The notes under the pieces: generated by a model
Told to the model about the DNA's origin: nothing
What the model saw: the letters and a program-made list of their open reading frames with translations, nothing else
The model's database searches: none
Shown here: positions 24,836 through 32,744 of the stretch, piece after piece
How positions within the stretch are numbered: position 1 is the stretch's first letter
How the letters are laid out: each line of letters opens with the position of its first letter
Assembly: GCA_005772895.1 (NCBI GenBank)
Contig: SXIH01000054.1
Location: 1-37,072 of the forward strand
Source: Bacteroidota bacterium
GTDB taxonomy: Bacteria > Bacteroidota > Bacteroidia > 2-12-FULL-35-15
Length of the DNA stretch: 37,072 nt
Direction: 5' to 3'
Translations under genes and position numbers: made by a program

Positions 24836-25351
24836 ATGGTATCTAAAAAAGTAGAATCGGCATTAAATCAGCAAATAGAGCTAGAGGCATCATCCTCACA
24901 ATATTATTTAGCAATGGCATCTTGGGCAGAAACTCAAGGGTTAGAAGGCGTTGCAGCATTTTTGTACACTCACGCGGATGAAGAGCGTATGCATATGCTA
25001 AAATTGATAAAGTATGTAAATGAGCGCGGAGGTCAAGCAATGATTCCTGCATTAAAAGCACAGCCACAAAAATTCAAATCAGTTCAATATGTATTTGAAG
25101 AAGTGTTGAAGCACGAAGTTTTGGTTTCACAGGAAATTAATAATTGTGTTGAGGTATGTTTGAAAGAAAAAGACTATACAACACACAACTTTTTACAGTG
25201 GTATGTTTCCGAACAAATTGAAGAAGAAGCATTGGCTAGAAAAATCCTAGATAAACTAAAGTTTATTGGTGGAGATAAAAGTGGCTTATATTTCTTCGAT
25301 AGGGATTTAGGAGGTATTTCTGTGAATGATGGTGGAGCTGAGAAAGCTTAG
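24836..25351 (+). CDS. ftnA: Ferritin (FtnA type)
   Basis: A 171-residue non-haem ferritin, which oxidises Fe2+ and stores it as a mineral in a 24-mer cage. The ATG at 24836 gives the family's usual start (MVSKKVESALNQQIELE). With this numbering the diiron ligands coincide with E. coli FtnA: Glu17, Glu50, His53 (HADEERMH), Glu94 (KHE), Gln127 and Glu130 (SEQIEEE). It therefore looks fully active. It is monocistronic, with a -7 box upstream and a hairpin terminator downstream. Iron- or oxidative-stress control is typical for the family; I see no Fur-box candidate that I would defend. Confidence 0.95.
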   Translation: MVSKKVESALNQQIELEASSSQYYLAMASWAETQGLEGVAAFLYTHADEERMHMLKLIKYVNERGGQAMIPALKAQPQKFKSVQYVFEEVLKHEVLVSQEINNCVEVCLKEKDYTTHNFLQWYVSEQIEEEALARKILDKLKFIGGDKSGLYFFDRDLGGISVNDGGAEKA

Positions 25352-25356
25352 ATAAG

Positions 25357-25417
25357 AAAAGCCTCGTTGTCATTTTGTCCCGATAGCTATCGGGAGAAGC
25401 CGAGAAACGGGGCTTTT
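25357..25417. terminator. Bidirectional terminator with a palindrome in its loop
   Basis: AAAAGCCTCGTT (25357-25368) pairs with AACGGGGCTTTT (25406-25417; one T.G wobble), and T runs follow. The loop is itself a palindrome, CCCGATAGCTATCGGG at 25379-25394. It lies between the converging ferritin and metX genes. Confidence 0.75.
25378..25395. repeat. Dispersed palindrome, copy 1 (CCCGATAGCTATCGGG)
   Basis: TCCCGATAGCTATCGGGA, an 18-base perfect palindrome, repeated at 27101-27118 with identical flanking T and A. Both copies lie outside coding sequence. Confidence 0.9.
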
Positions 25418-26425
25418 TTATTTATTCTTCTCTATTGCATCACCAATCAATTTCCCTTCAATCAAAAATCCATCGTGTCCGTATGGAGAATCAATTTCGA
25501 TAAACTTTGAATTCTGAATATTTTGTGCCATTATTTTTTGTTCGTTAACCGGACAAAGGTGATCGCTCGAAATTCCAATAATGGTTGTTTTTATTTTTAT
25601 GCTTTTTAAAACGTCTTCTAATTTCCCTCTATTTCGTGCAATGTTGTGTGAGTCCATCGACTTCGTTAAAATCCAATAGCTATAGGCGTTGAAACGTTTC
25701 ACTAATTTTTCTCCTTGGTAATTGATGTAGGAACTTGCTTTAAAATTATCAAGTTTATGTTCATCATCCGTTTGTGTTTTTACAAATGCATCGTAATTTC
25801 TATACGTTAGCATTCCTATAGCACGAGCTGCTTTCAAGCCATTAGCCCCTGCAGTTTGATTGTGTTCTTTCCAGGTTAAATCGGTTTCAATAGCCAAACG
25901 TTGAGCTGTGTGTATGGCAATTCCCCAGGCAGATTCTTGAGCCCCTGTCGCAACCAAAACCATATTTTCAAAAATACTTGGTTCTGTCAATGCCCATTCA
26001 ATTACCTGATAACCGCCCATAGAACCTCCAATGATGGTGTTTATTTTTTCTATTCCTAAATGTTTACGCAAAATAATATGTGCCTGAACCATATCACGGA
26101 TGGTTACTTGTGGAAATGAACTGAAAAATGGTTTTTGTGTTTCAGGGTTGATGCTTAATGGTCCGGATGAACCATAACAAGAACCGATGATATTTGCACA
26201 AACAATAAAATGTTTAGCAGGGTCATAGGTTTTTCCTTCGCCAACTAAAGAATCCCACCAATCAGCAACATCACTGTTTGCAGTAAGTGCATGGCAAAAC
26301 CAAACCACATTACTTTTATCCGCATTGATTGTTCCATAGGTATGGTAAACCACATCCAGCGTATGTAATGTTTGTCCGTTTTCCAGTTTTAGGGGTTGAC
26401 GATATGTAAAAAAGTGCTTGTTCAT
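25418..26425 (-). CDS. metX: Homoserine O-acetyltransferase
   Basis: A 335-residue alpha/beta hydrolase-fold enzyme that acylates homoserine (usually from acetyl-CoA) for methionine synthesis. The start at 26425 is preferred because the first ~20 codons of the longer frame are derived from a repeat element and read PLLFLGEGPGVRS. The catalytic triad is Ser135 in GGSMGGYQ, Asp288 in SSDHLCP and His317 in YGHDGF. Other family markers are HALTANSDVADWW and GSCYGSSGP. Succinyl-CoA use cannot be excluded from sequence. It diverges from an OsmC gene and a MetZ gene, which supplies the next step. A candidate -7 box (TAGTTTTG) lies at 26490-26483. Confidence 0.93.
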   Translation of the reverse strand: MNKHFFTYRQPLKLENGQTLHTLDVVYHTYGTINADKSNVVWFCHALTANSDVADWWDSLVGEGKTYDPAKHFIVCANIIGSCYGSSGPLSINPETQKPFFSSFPQVTIRDMVQAHIILRKHLGIEKINTIIGGSMGGYQVIEWALTEPSIFENMVLVATGAQESAWGIAIHTAQRLAIETDLTWKEHNQTAGANGLKAARAIGMLTYRNYDAFVKTQTDDEHKLDNFKASSYINYQGEKLVKRFNAYSYWILTKSMDSHNIARNRGKLEDVLKSIKIKTTIIGISSDHLCPVNEQKIMAQNIQNSKFIEIDSPYGHDGFLIEGKLIGDAIEKNK

Positions 26426-26429
26426 AGAC

Positions 26430-26472
26430 CTCACCCCCGGCCCCTCTCCTAGAAACAGGAGAGGGGTGAAGG
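26430..26472. repeat. GC-rich hairpin repeat in the metX 5' leader
   Basis: CCCCTCTCCT (26441-26450) and AGGAGAGGGG (26457-26466) form a perfect 10-bp stem around AGAAAC; a CTCACCCC/GGGGTGAAGGG extension allows alternative pairing. The element ends about 5 bases before the metX ATG and lies in its leader if the -7 box at 26483-26490 is used. Composition contrasts with the A/T-rich flanks. Confidence 0.8.
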
Positions 26473-26482
26473 GTATTCTGCA

Positions 26483-26490
26483 CAAAACTA
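26483..26490 (-). promoter_or_regulatory. Candidate -7 element of metX
   Basis: Minus-strand TAGTTTTG fits TAnnTTTG. It lies upstream of the repeat, about 58 bases before the ATG. No well-placed TTTG is seen. Confidence 0.35.
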
Positions 26491-26513
26491 ATCAAAAATA
26501 TAGTTCAATTACT

Positions 26514-26521
26514 TACCTTTG
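26514..26521 (+). promoter_or_regulatory. Candidate -7 element of the OsmC gene
   Basis: TACCTTTG matches TAnnTTTG, 19 bases before the ATG at 26541. No well-placed TTTG upstream. Confidence 0.4.
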
Positions 26522-26540
26522 AAATTCAAATTTATTTAGA

Positions 26541-26960
26541 ATGAAAATAGAACTGAAACGGTTGGATGATGCTTTTCACTTTGAAGCGATAAGTGAAACA
26601 GGAAATACTGCGCAAATGGATGCGGGTGAAAATATTGGTGGGCACAATAAAGGTGTGCGACCGATGCAGATGTTGCTTATGGGATTGGGTGGTTGCAGCG
26701 CTATCGATATTGTATTGATTTTAAAAAAACAAAAACAAGTAATAGAAGATTTTACTATTAGTATAGATGGTGCTCGACAAGAAGGAAAGGAACCATCACT
26801 TTGGGAAAACATTCAAGTACATTTTAAATTTAAAGGGCAAATTGATAAAGAGAAAGCTGAAAGAGCAGTGCAGTTATCAATGGAAAAATATTGTTCAGTA
26901 TCAAAAACCTTGGAAACTGCTGGAGCCAAGATAACATATAAGGTCTCCGTAAATGAATAA
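26541..26960 (+). CDS. OsmC-family peroxiredoxin-like protein
   Basis: A 139-residue OsmC/Ohr-superfamily protein. These reduce organic peroxides with two cysteines; here Cys52 (GLGGCSAIDIVLILKKQ) and Cys118 (MEKYCSVSKTL) occupy the two expected positions. The sequence is closest in pattern to the YhfA-like branch. It is cytosolic, with no signal peptide. It sits between divergent metX and the trans-sulfuration gene metZ, and may be cotranscribed with metZ. The association with sulfur-amino-acid genes suggests a thiol- or sulfur-related substrate, but the true substrate is unknown. Confidence 0.88.
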   Translation: MKIELKRLDDAFHFEAISETGNTAQMDAGENIGGHNKGVRPMQMLLMGLGGCSAIDIVLILKKQKQVIEDFTISIDGARQEGKEPSLWENIQVHFKFKGQIDKEKAERAVQLSMEKYCSVSKTLETAGAKITYKVSVNE

Positions 26961-26967
26961 TAGATAT

Positions 26968-27126
26968 GAACGCAGATTTGTTATGATTTTTATGATAAAA
27001 AATGATTAACATTTTTGTCTTCTTTTTTTTAAAAAATTTCCCAAACATATTCAGGAAAAAATTTATGTTTTTAAAATCTTAACAAATCATAACATCATAA
27101 TCCCGATAGCTATCGGGACTGCGTTC
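26968..27126. repeat. Long inverted-repeat element upstream of metZ
   Basis: The outer arms GAACGCAG (26968-26975) and CTGCGTTC (27119-27126) are exact, and the inner arms GTTATGATTT (26980-26989) and AAATCATAAC (27084-27093) are nested correctly. It is about 159 bases long, A/T-rich in the middle, and contains the CCCGATAGCTATCGGG palindrome near its right end. Its left end, GAACGCAGATTT, resembles GAACACAGATTT of the element at 28322. Confidence 0.8.
27101..27118. repeat. Dispersed palindrome, copy 2 (CCCGATAGCTATCGGG)
   Basis: Identical over 18 bases, including the outer T and A, to 25378-25395. It lies inside the inverted-repeat element, 17 bases before the metZ start. Confidence 0.9.
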
Positions 27127-27134
27127 CTATACTA

Positions 27135-28310
27135 ATGCCCATGAAAAAATTTGAAACAAACGCCATTCGTACACAGTCGGAAAGAACTGAGAACAGAGAG
27201 CATTCTGTGCCTTTGTATTTAACGTCTAGTTTTACTTTTGAAGATGCAGAACAAATGCGTGCGATGTTTGCGGATGAGTTGGAAGGAAATATTTATAGTC
27301 GTTTTTCCAATCCGAACTCTACAGAGTTTGTAGAAAAAATGTGTTTGATGGAAGGCGCAGAGGCTGGTTATGCAACAGCTTCAGGCATGTCAGCAATTTT
27401 TGCAAGTTTTATGGCTTTGCTAAAAAGTGGCGATCATATTTTATCAGCGAGTTCTATTTTTGGTTCAACACATACGGTTATTACAAAATTTTTACCGAAA
27501 TGGGGAATTGAGCACACATATGCTGACATGAATAAACCTGAAACTTGGGAGAAGCTGATTCAAAAAAACACGAAAATGATTTTTGTTGAAACACCTTCTA
27601 ATCCTGGTTTAGATATTATTGATTTAGAGTGGTTGGGAAATTTAGCAAACAAACATAATATTATATTGAATGTGGATAATTGTTTTGCAACACCATTTTT
27701 GCAACAACCAATAAAATATGGAGCTCATTTGGTAACACATTCGGCAACAAAATATTTGGATGGACAAGGAAGAGTGCTTGGTGGTATAGTAGTAGGAAAA
27801 AAAGAATTAATAAAAGAGATTCATACATTTTGCAGAAGTACCGGTCCGGCATTGTCCCCTTTCAATGCCTGGACGCTTTCAAAAAGTTTGGAAACTTTGG
27901 CAATACGTATGGAGCGTCATTGTCAGAATGCACATAAGTTAGCAGGTTTGCTAGAAAATCATCCCGATGTTTTGCAAGTTCGTTACCCGTTTTTATTATC
28001 TCACCCACAATTTGAAATTGCAAAAAAGCAAATGAGCATGGGTGGTGGAATAGTTACGTTTGAAATTAAAGGAGGCATAGAAAGAGGAAGAAGATTTTTG
28101 GATGCGCTTCAAATGTGTTCACTCACTGCAAATTTAGGTGATACCAGAACCATTGCAACGCATCCTGCATCTACAACGCATGCGAAGTTAACAGAAGAAG
28201 AAAGAAAAGAAGTTGGAATTACTCCAGGAATGGTAAGGATATCGGTTGGTTTGGAAAACATTATTGATATAGTTGCTGATATTGAGCAGGCGTTGGAGAA
28301 ATCGCGATGA
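27135..28310 (+). CDS. metZ: O-acyl-homoserine sulfhydrylase/cystathionine gamma-synthase family
   Basis: A 391-residue PLP enzyme of the trans-sulfuration family, which makes homocysteine or cystathionine from O-acylhomoserine. The catalytic lysine that binds PLP is Lys206 in SATKYLDGQGR. Other motifs: YSRFSNPNSTEFVEKM, EGAEAGYATASGMSAI, DNCFATPFLQQP, NLGDTRTIATHPASTTHAKL, and GMVRISVGLENIIDIVADIEQAL at the end. The pattern is nearest to O-succinylhomoserine sulfhydrylase (MetZ), but MetB and MetY are alternatives. It has MetX and an OsmC gene as neighbours, so it is probably the second step of this methionine pathway. It is flanked on both sides by inverted-repeat elements. Confidence 0.9.
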   Translation: MPMKKFETNAIRTQSERTENREHSVPLYLTSSFTFEDAEQMRAMFADELEGNIYSRFSNPNSTEFVEKMCLMEGAEAGYATASGMSAIFASFMALLKSGDHILSASSIFGSTHTVITKFLPKWGIEHTYADMNKPETWEKLIQKNTKMIFVETPSNPGLDIIDLEWLGNLANKHNIILNVDNCFATPFLQQPIKYGAHLVTHSATKYLDGQGRVLGGIVVGKKELIKEIHTFCRSTGPALSPFNAWTLSKSLETLAIRMERHCQNAHKLAGLLENHPDVLQVRYPFLLSHPQFEIAKKQMSMGGGIVTFEIKGGIERGRRFLDALQMCSLTANLGDTRTIATHPASTTHAKLTEEERKEVGITPGMVRISVGLENIIDIVADIEQALEKSR

Positions 28311-28321
28311 GCGGTATGTGA

Positions 28322-28476
28322 TGGAACACAGATTTAACGGATAAAACGGATTTGCACAGATTTTTTTATTATCAGTTTTTGTGTTTACGCGGATTTTTAT
28401 TGTCTTCGACAATCTGGATTAGAGCATGAAAAAGAAATCCGCCTTCATCCGTTTTATCCGCATCATCAGTGTTCCA
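28322..28476. repeat. Long inverted-repeat element downstream of metZ
   Basis: Exact outer arms TGGAACAC (28322-28329) and GTGTTCCA (28469-28476), and exact inner arms CGGATAAAACGGAT (28338-28351) and ATCCGTTTTATCCG (28447-28460). A small hairpin ATTGTC/GACAAT lies at 28399-28413. It is about 155 bases long, close in size to the element upstream of metZ. There is no reading frame or transposase. Confidence 0.85.
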
Positions 28477-28478
28477 TT

Positions 28479-31400
28479 CTACAATTTCAAGCCAATAAAC
28501 AGTACGTCATCAATTTGATCATAGCCGCCTTTCCAGTCGTTGAAATATTTTTCAATAATCATTTCTTGTTTGGAGATTGGTAATGTCTGAATTTGTTCGA
28601 GCACACTCCTCACGTTTGAAATTTTTATTTTCTTTCCATCATCGCCACCAAACTGATCAGGGTAACCATCAGTAAATAAATACAAGGTGTCACCCTTAGA
28701 AAGTTGAATGTCTTTTGTTTCGTATTGTTGCGTTTCGGTGCTTTCTTTTTTCAGTACCACTAATTCTTTGTCTTTGGAAATAATTACAGGTCGTTTAGTA
28801 GAAGCAATTCTAACAAAATGTGTTTTTAAATTTACTTCACAAATGACAACATCTACTCCGTCTTGTGTTTGATGTGTTTCACTATCTGTTTGTTTTAATA
28901 AAATTTTAATTTCTTCATCCAATAGAGCAAGAGCAAATGCGGGAGAATCAATTCCTTTGCGAGAAACAATCTCTTTTAATAAAGTACTTCCAATCATACT
29001 CATGAAGGCCCCTGGAACACCATGACCGGTTGCATCTGCACAAACAATAATTAAAAAATCTCCAAATTTATCAAACCAATAAAAATCCCCACTCACAATA
29101 TCTCTAGGTTGAAAAAAGATAAACGATTCAGGAACAATTTTTCTCAATGATACCATCTCTGGCAAAATAGCATCTTGAATTCGTTTTGCATATCTAATAC
29201 TATCTGTAATGTCTTTATTTTTTTTCTCAATTTCCTCTTTCTGAAAAATCACTTCACGTGTTTTTTCATTCAGAGCTTTTTGTAATTCCAATTCGAATTT
29301 TCTGTGATTTCGTTCTCTGATTTTTATAACAAGATAAAATCCATATATAATGATAGCAATGCACAAGATAATAAACCAAGCCTTCTTCCAAATTGGATCG
29401 GCAATTACAATTTTAATTTTGAAAGGGGATTGATTACTAACGCCATCATTATTAAATGCACGCAATAAAAAAGTATATTCTCCATCACTTAATTTTCCAT
29501 ATTGTGCAAAAGCATTGTTTGTTTTGTCCGACCAATCAACATCATACCCTTCTAGCTTATATTGAAATTGAATGTGGGTACTTGATTTAAATGTGATTCC
29601 GACAAAATCAATTCGCAATCTATAATTGTCATAAGGCAAAATGGTATCACGTGTGTAGTCAACTTCTTTGTCGTTTATTTTAAAAGAGGTAACATTTACA
29701 ATAGGAGGGATTAAGTTTTTTACGTCTTTGTGAGGATCAAACTTTGCACATCCCAAAGTAGTTCCAAACCAAGTATAACCTTCAAAATCTGTGAATGAGG
29801 ATGTTAAATTGCAATCTCCTAATATTCCTTCGTTTTTATCAAAAACATCTATTTCGTTTTTTTCAGTTTTAATTCTACTCAAGCCTAAGCGATGCCCAAT
29901 CCAAATATTATTTGAGCCATCTTTAACAATGCTGTAACAGTAATTAGATTTCAGCCCGTTTTCAACAGTATATTTACTGATAACATTGTCTTTAATTTTA
30001 AACACACCATTTCCCATGGTCGCCACCCAAATATTTTTTTTGTCATCCTCTAATATTCCTGAAACGTTTATCAAATCGCTACCATTAAAAATCAAAATAT
30101 TTTTTATATCATTTTCCGAATCGATATATGAAATATAATTGCTGTGTGTAGCTACCCACAATTTGTTGTTAGATCCTAAAACAATTTGATTAATATTGTT
30201 ATGAGTTAACCCACTTTCAGTAGTGAAGTGAATATTAATTTTAGGTTTTAGTTTGAAAATCCCCCCTTTTGTTGCAATCCATAATGCTTCACCATTACCA
30301 GTAATATAATTTATTGATTTGCAAAGCTGGTCTTCGCTTAATGCAATTTTAGTAAACGATTTTTTTTCAATATTCATTCTGAAAGCACCGTATTTATCAG
30401 TTCCAACTATTAAACTATTTGAATCTGCTTTAAATATCGAAGTAACTTTATCGTCTACAAATCCATTGCTATTGTTAAAAAATTCCCACTTTGTTTTTGA
30501 TCCAATATCCATTTTAATAAGTCCGTTTTCCCCACCAAACCACTTTGCTTTTTCGTCAATGCAAATTGCAGTAATACTATTACTATAGCGCTTATCAAGA
30601 TGAGAATAAAATGTAAAACAATTATCCTGCAACTTCACGAGTCCTGTTCCGTATGTTCCAACCCAGATGTTTCCTTCATGATCAGCGTATATACATTTTG
30701 TATATTTATTTCCCAATTCACTTTCTTCGGAAAATTGTACGAATTCTTCAAACTTTAAAGAACTGGATGACAGTATCAATTTAACAACACCACTTCCAAA
30801 TGTTGCCAACCATAAGTTTGATAGCTTGTCTTCATGCACATCTTGAACATTTGAAAACTTTACCGACAAATTATTTCCGATAGGTGATGCTTTAAAACTA
30901 TTTTTATCGGAAGACGAAGGCGTTAACAAAAACAAGCCTTCATCTTCGGTACCAATCCAAAAGCTTCCGGAATTATTTTTTTTGATGATACATTGAATTT
31001 TTGTTTCGGGGATTTGTTCAATTAATTTTGAGAAAACAAGTTTTCGTTTATCGGATGTAATATCATATAACATCAATCCTTCGGCCGTACCAACAAGTAA
31101 TTGATTGTTTTTTATTTGTGCAATGGAGAATATTGTAAATTGATTAAACTCCATTTTAAAAACATCTACTTCAAATGCTTTGCTTATTCTAAAAATTCCA
31201 TCGTTTTGAGTTGCACACCAAACGCCCCCTTTTTCATCGGAAACAATAGAGGTAACCGGACTTTTAGAAAAACCACTTGTGTTTATTACTTTAAATGTTT
31301 TTCCGTCATAAAAAGTAATTCCTCCTTGGTTGTGTCCAATCCACAAGTTGCGAGCATTGTCTTTAAAGCTTGCTGTTACGAAATTTTCGGCAAAGCCATC

Positions 31401-31625
31401 AGAAGCATAATAAGATTTAAAACTAATTCCATCAAATTTACATGCTCCGTCACCCGTTCCTGCCCAGAGGTATCCTTTTTTATCTTGATTTACTGAATAA
31501 ACATAGGGTTGAGTTATACCGTTGTCGACACCATATATTTTTATTTGATATGCTTGGGAAAATGCACCGGACTGAACAAAAAGCGCTCCTAAAAAACTTA
31601 AGTATGTAATAAATAATTTTTTCAA
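28479..31625 (-). CDS. Sensory propeller with SpoIIE-type PP2C phosphatase
   Basis: A 1048-residue membrane signalling protein. The signal peptide (MKKLFITYLSFLGALFVQSGAFSQ) precedes two-component-regulator propeller repeats (~25-620) with G.G.FW(I/V)GT...G and NIWVGTYGTGL motifs. A Y_Y_Y domain follows (~662-722; FLLRAFNNDG), then a membrane helix (~747-768) and a coiled coil (NEKTREVIFQKEEIEKK). The C-terminal ~200 residues are a SpoIIE/PP2C phosphatase: RDIVSGDFYW, CADATGHGVPGAFMSMI, LFTDGYPDQFGG and QIDDVLFIGL carry the metal aspartates. It lacks the histidine kinase usual after such propellers, so it reads an external signal and dephosphorylates a partner. It follows the secreted unknown gene by 18 bases. 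Confidence 0.93.
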   Translation of the reverse strand: MKKLFITYLSFLGALFVQSGAFSQAYQIKIYGVDNGITQPYVYSVNQDKKGYLWAGTGDGACKFDGISFKSYYASDGFAENFVTASFKDNARNLWIGHNQGGITFYDGKTFKVINTSGFSKSPVTSIVSDEKGGVWCATQNDGIFRISKAFEVDVFKMEFNQFTIFSIAQIKNNQLLVGTAEGLMLYDITSDKRKLVFSKLIEQIPETKIQCIIKKNNSGSFWIGTEDEGLFLLTPSSSDKNSFKASPIGNNLSVKFSNVQDVHEDKLSNLWLATFGSGVVKLILSSSSLKFEEFVQFSEESELGNKYTKCIYADHEGNIWVGTYGTGLVKLQDNCFTFYSHLDKRYSNSITAICIDEKAKWFGGENGLIKMDIGSKTKWEFFNNSNGFVDDKVTSIFKADSNSLIVGTDKYGAFRMNIEKKSFTKIALSEDQLCKSINYITGNGEALWIATKGGIFKLKPKINIHFTTESGLTHNNINQIVLGSNNKLWVATHSNYISYIDSENDIKNILIFNGSDLINVSGILEDDKKNIWVATMGNGVFKIKDNVISKYTVENGLKSNYCYSIVKDGSNNIWIGHRLGLSRIKTEKNEIDVFDKNEGILGDCNLTSSFTDFEGYTWFGTTLGCAKFDPHKDVKNLIPPIVNVTSFKINDKEVDYTRDTILPYDNYRLRIDFVGITFKSSTHIQFQYKLEGYDVDWSDKTNNAFAQYGKLSDGEYTFLLRAFNNDGVSNQSPFKIKIVIADPIWKKAWFIILCIAIIIYGFYLVIKIRERNHRKFELELQKALNEKTREVIFQKEEIEKKNKDITDSIRYAKRIQDAILPEMVSLRKIVPESFIFFQPRDIVSGDFYWFDKFGDFLIIVCADATGHGVPGAFMSMIGSTLLKEIVSRKGIDSPAFALALLDEEIKILLKQTDSETHQTQDGVDVVICEVNLKTHFVRIASTKRPVIISKDKELVVLKKESTETQQYETKDIQLSKGDTLYLFTDGYPDQFGGDDGKKIKISNVRSVLEQIQTLPISKQEMIIEKYFNDWKGGYDQIDDVLFIGLKL

Positions 31626-31643
31626 AAGCGTAAGATATTAATC

Positions 31644-32627
31644 TTAATACGGAGTAGTTTTTTTCTTTTGTTCGAATTGTATTTTACTATTTCTTTGTGG
31701 CGCACCACCTATCGGAACTGTATATATTGGTAATAAGTTTCCATATTGATTAGTAACATACAACGTTACGTTATTGTTTTTAATAGGAACTTTTTTATTT
31801 TTAATAAACTGAACATCTAGAGTTGTTTTCTTTTCTTTTTCAACAATTAGATGAGTAGTGTTTTCCCAAACATTATCTCCAGAGGCTTTGCTAAGTTCGC
31901 CTTTTTTTACCATTGATACAATATTTACAGCGCCATCATTGTCAAAATCAAAGTTGGATACTCTCACTGAATATACATTTTGTTCGATGTAGGGATAAAG
32001 GTGAGCAACATCTTTTTGGGAGTCGGACAAACGGAAGGTATATTCAAAGGTAAACGCGTTACCTCCTTCAATAGCCTTGTTTTCAGTAGGAGAAGAACTT
32101 AAAAAATATTTGTATAAATTTCCATCATCTCCACTTATTCCTTCTGCAATTACTTTGAAAATGTATCCTCCGTATTCAGTAACCAACTCTCCTTCGGTAG
32201 GATTAAATGGGCCGAAAGTATACCATTCGCCATCATATACTTCGCTGCTTATAAAAGTTTTAGTTGCTAATAAATTTCCGCTTTTATATTTTCCTGCTGG
32301 ATCTTTTAATCGTACATCTTTACATGTAAACGATTCTTTCCCTCCATAAACAGAAAATTTAGTTTTAGTATTATACTCTCCTTTTTTTTCATCAAACTCT
32401 GCACTAGTTTCGGCATCAAAAACACGAATATAAATTGGTTTGACTTGAAATTTAGGGATTACGAAAAAGTAAGTTTGAGAAAAATCATCATCACCCCAAG
32501 ACTTTTCTCCTTCTTTACCAAAAGTCACTAAAAAAGGAATATTTTCTTCCACTGCGGGAACCTGTTGAGAAAACCCAGGAGTAGTAAAAAGCTGAAGTAC
32601 TATAATGATTCGTAAGATGCTTTTCAT
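31644..32627 (-). CDS. Secreted beta-rich protein of unknown function
   Basis: A 327-residue exported protein with signal peptide MKSILRIIIVLQLFTTPGFSQ. The rest is beta-strand-rich, with motifs PFLVTFGKEGEKSWGDDDFSQTYFF, FFVIPKFQVKPIYIRVFDAETS, DGEWYTFGPFNPTEGE and a D/N-rich SNFDFDNDGAVNIVS that could bind Ca2+. The end is basic (KKKTTPY). I do not recognise the family. There is no T9SS sorting domain or lipobox, so it should be free in the periplasm or medium. It is 18 bases upstream of the propeller-phosphatase gene, which suggests that it acts with that sensor, for example as a ligand-binding partner; this is inference. Confidence 0.85.
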   Translation of the reverse strand: MKSILRIIIVLQLFTTPGFSQQVPAVEENIPFLVTFGKEGEKSWGDDDFSQTYFFVIPKFQVKPIYIRVFDAETSAEFDEKKGEYNTKTKFSVYGGKESFTCKDVRLKDPAGKYKSGNLLATKTFISSEVYDGEWYTFGPFNPTEGELVTEYGGYIFKVIAEGISGDDGNLYKYFLSSSPTENKAIEGGNAFTFEYTFRLSDSQKDVAHLYPYIEQNVYSVRVSNFDFDNDGAVNIVSMVKKGELSKASGDNVWENTTHLIVEKEKKTTLDVQFIKNKKVPIKNNNVTLYVTNQYGNLLPIYTVPIGGAPQRNSKIQFEQKKKTTPY

Positions 32628-32633
32628 ATATCG

Positions 32634-32641
32634 TAAAGATA
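32634..32641 (-). promoter_or_regulatory. Variant -7 element before the secreted unknown
   Basis: Minus-strand TATCTTTA lies 7 bases before the ATG at 32627, so a transcript from it would be nearly leaderless. No convincing -33 box is present. Confidence 0.25.
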
Positions 32642-32744
32642 TTCAAGTTTTTAGATACGCCCACATAATTTGGACAAGTCACAAAAAATGAACGACAAAG
32701 CTTGTTTCGATAAGTATAAGTATGGTTTTAAAAGCATTTTTGCC

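Noticed and set aside
26426..26485. N-terminal extension of MetX (MCRIPFTPLLFLGEGPGVRS)
   Set aside because: The first 20 codons are translated from the GC-rich repeat; homoserine acetyltransferases start near MNKHFFTY, so 26425 is the better start.
26426..26540. A SAM-type riboswitch before metX or the OsmC gene
   Set aside because: The leaders are too short and are filled by the repeat; no riboswitch core is visible.
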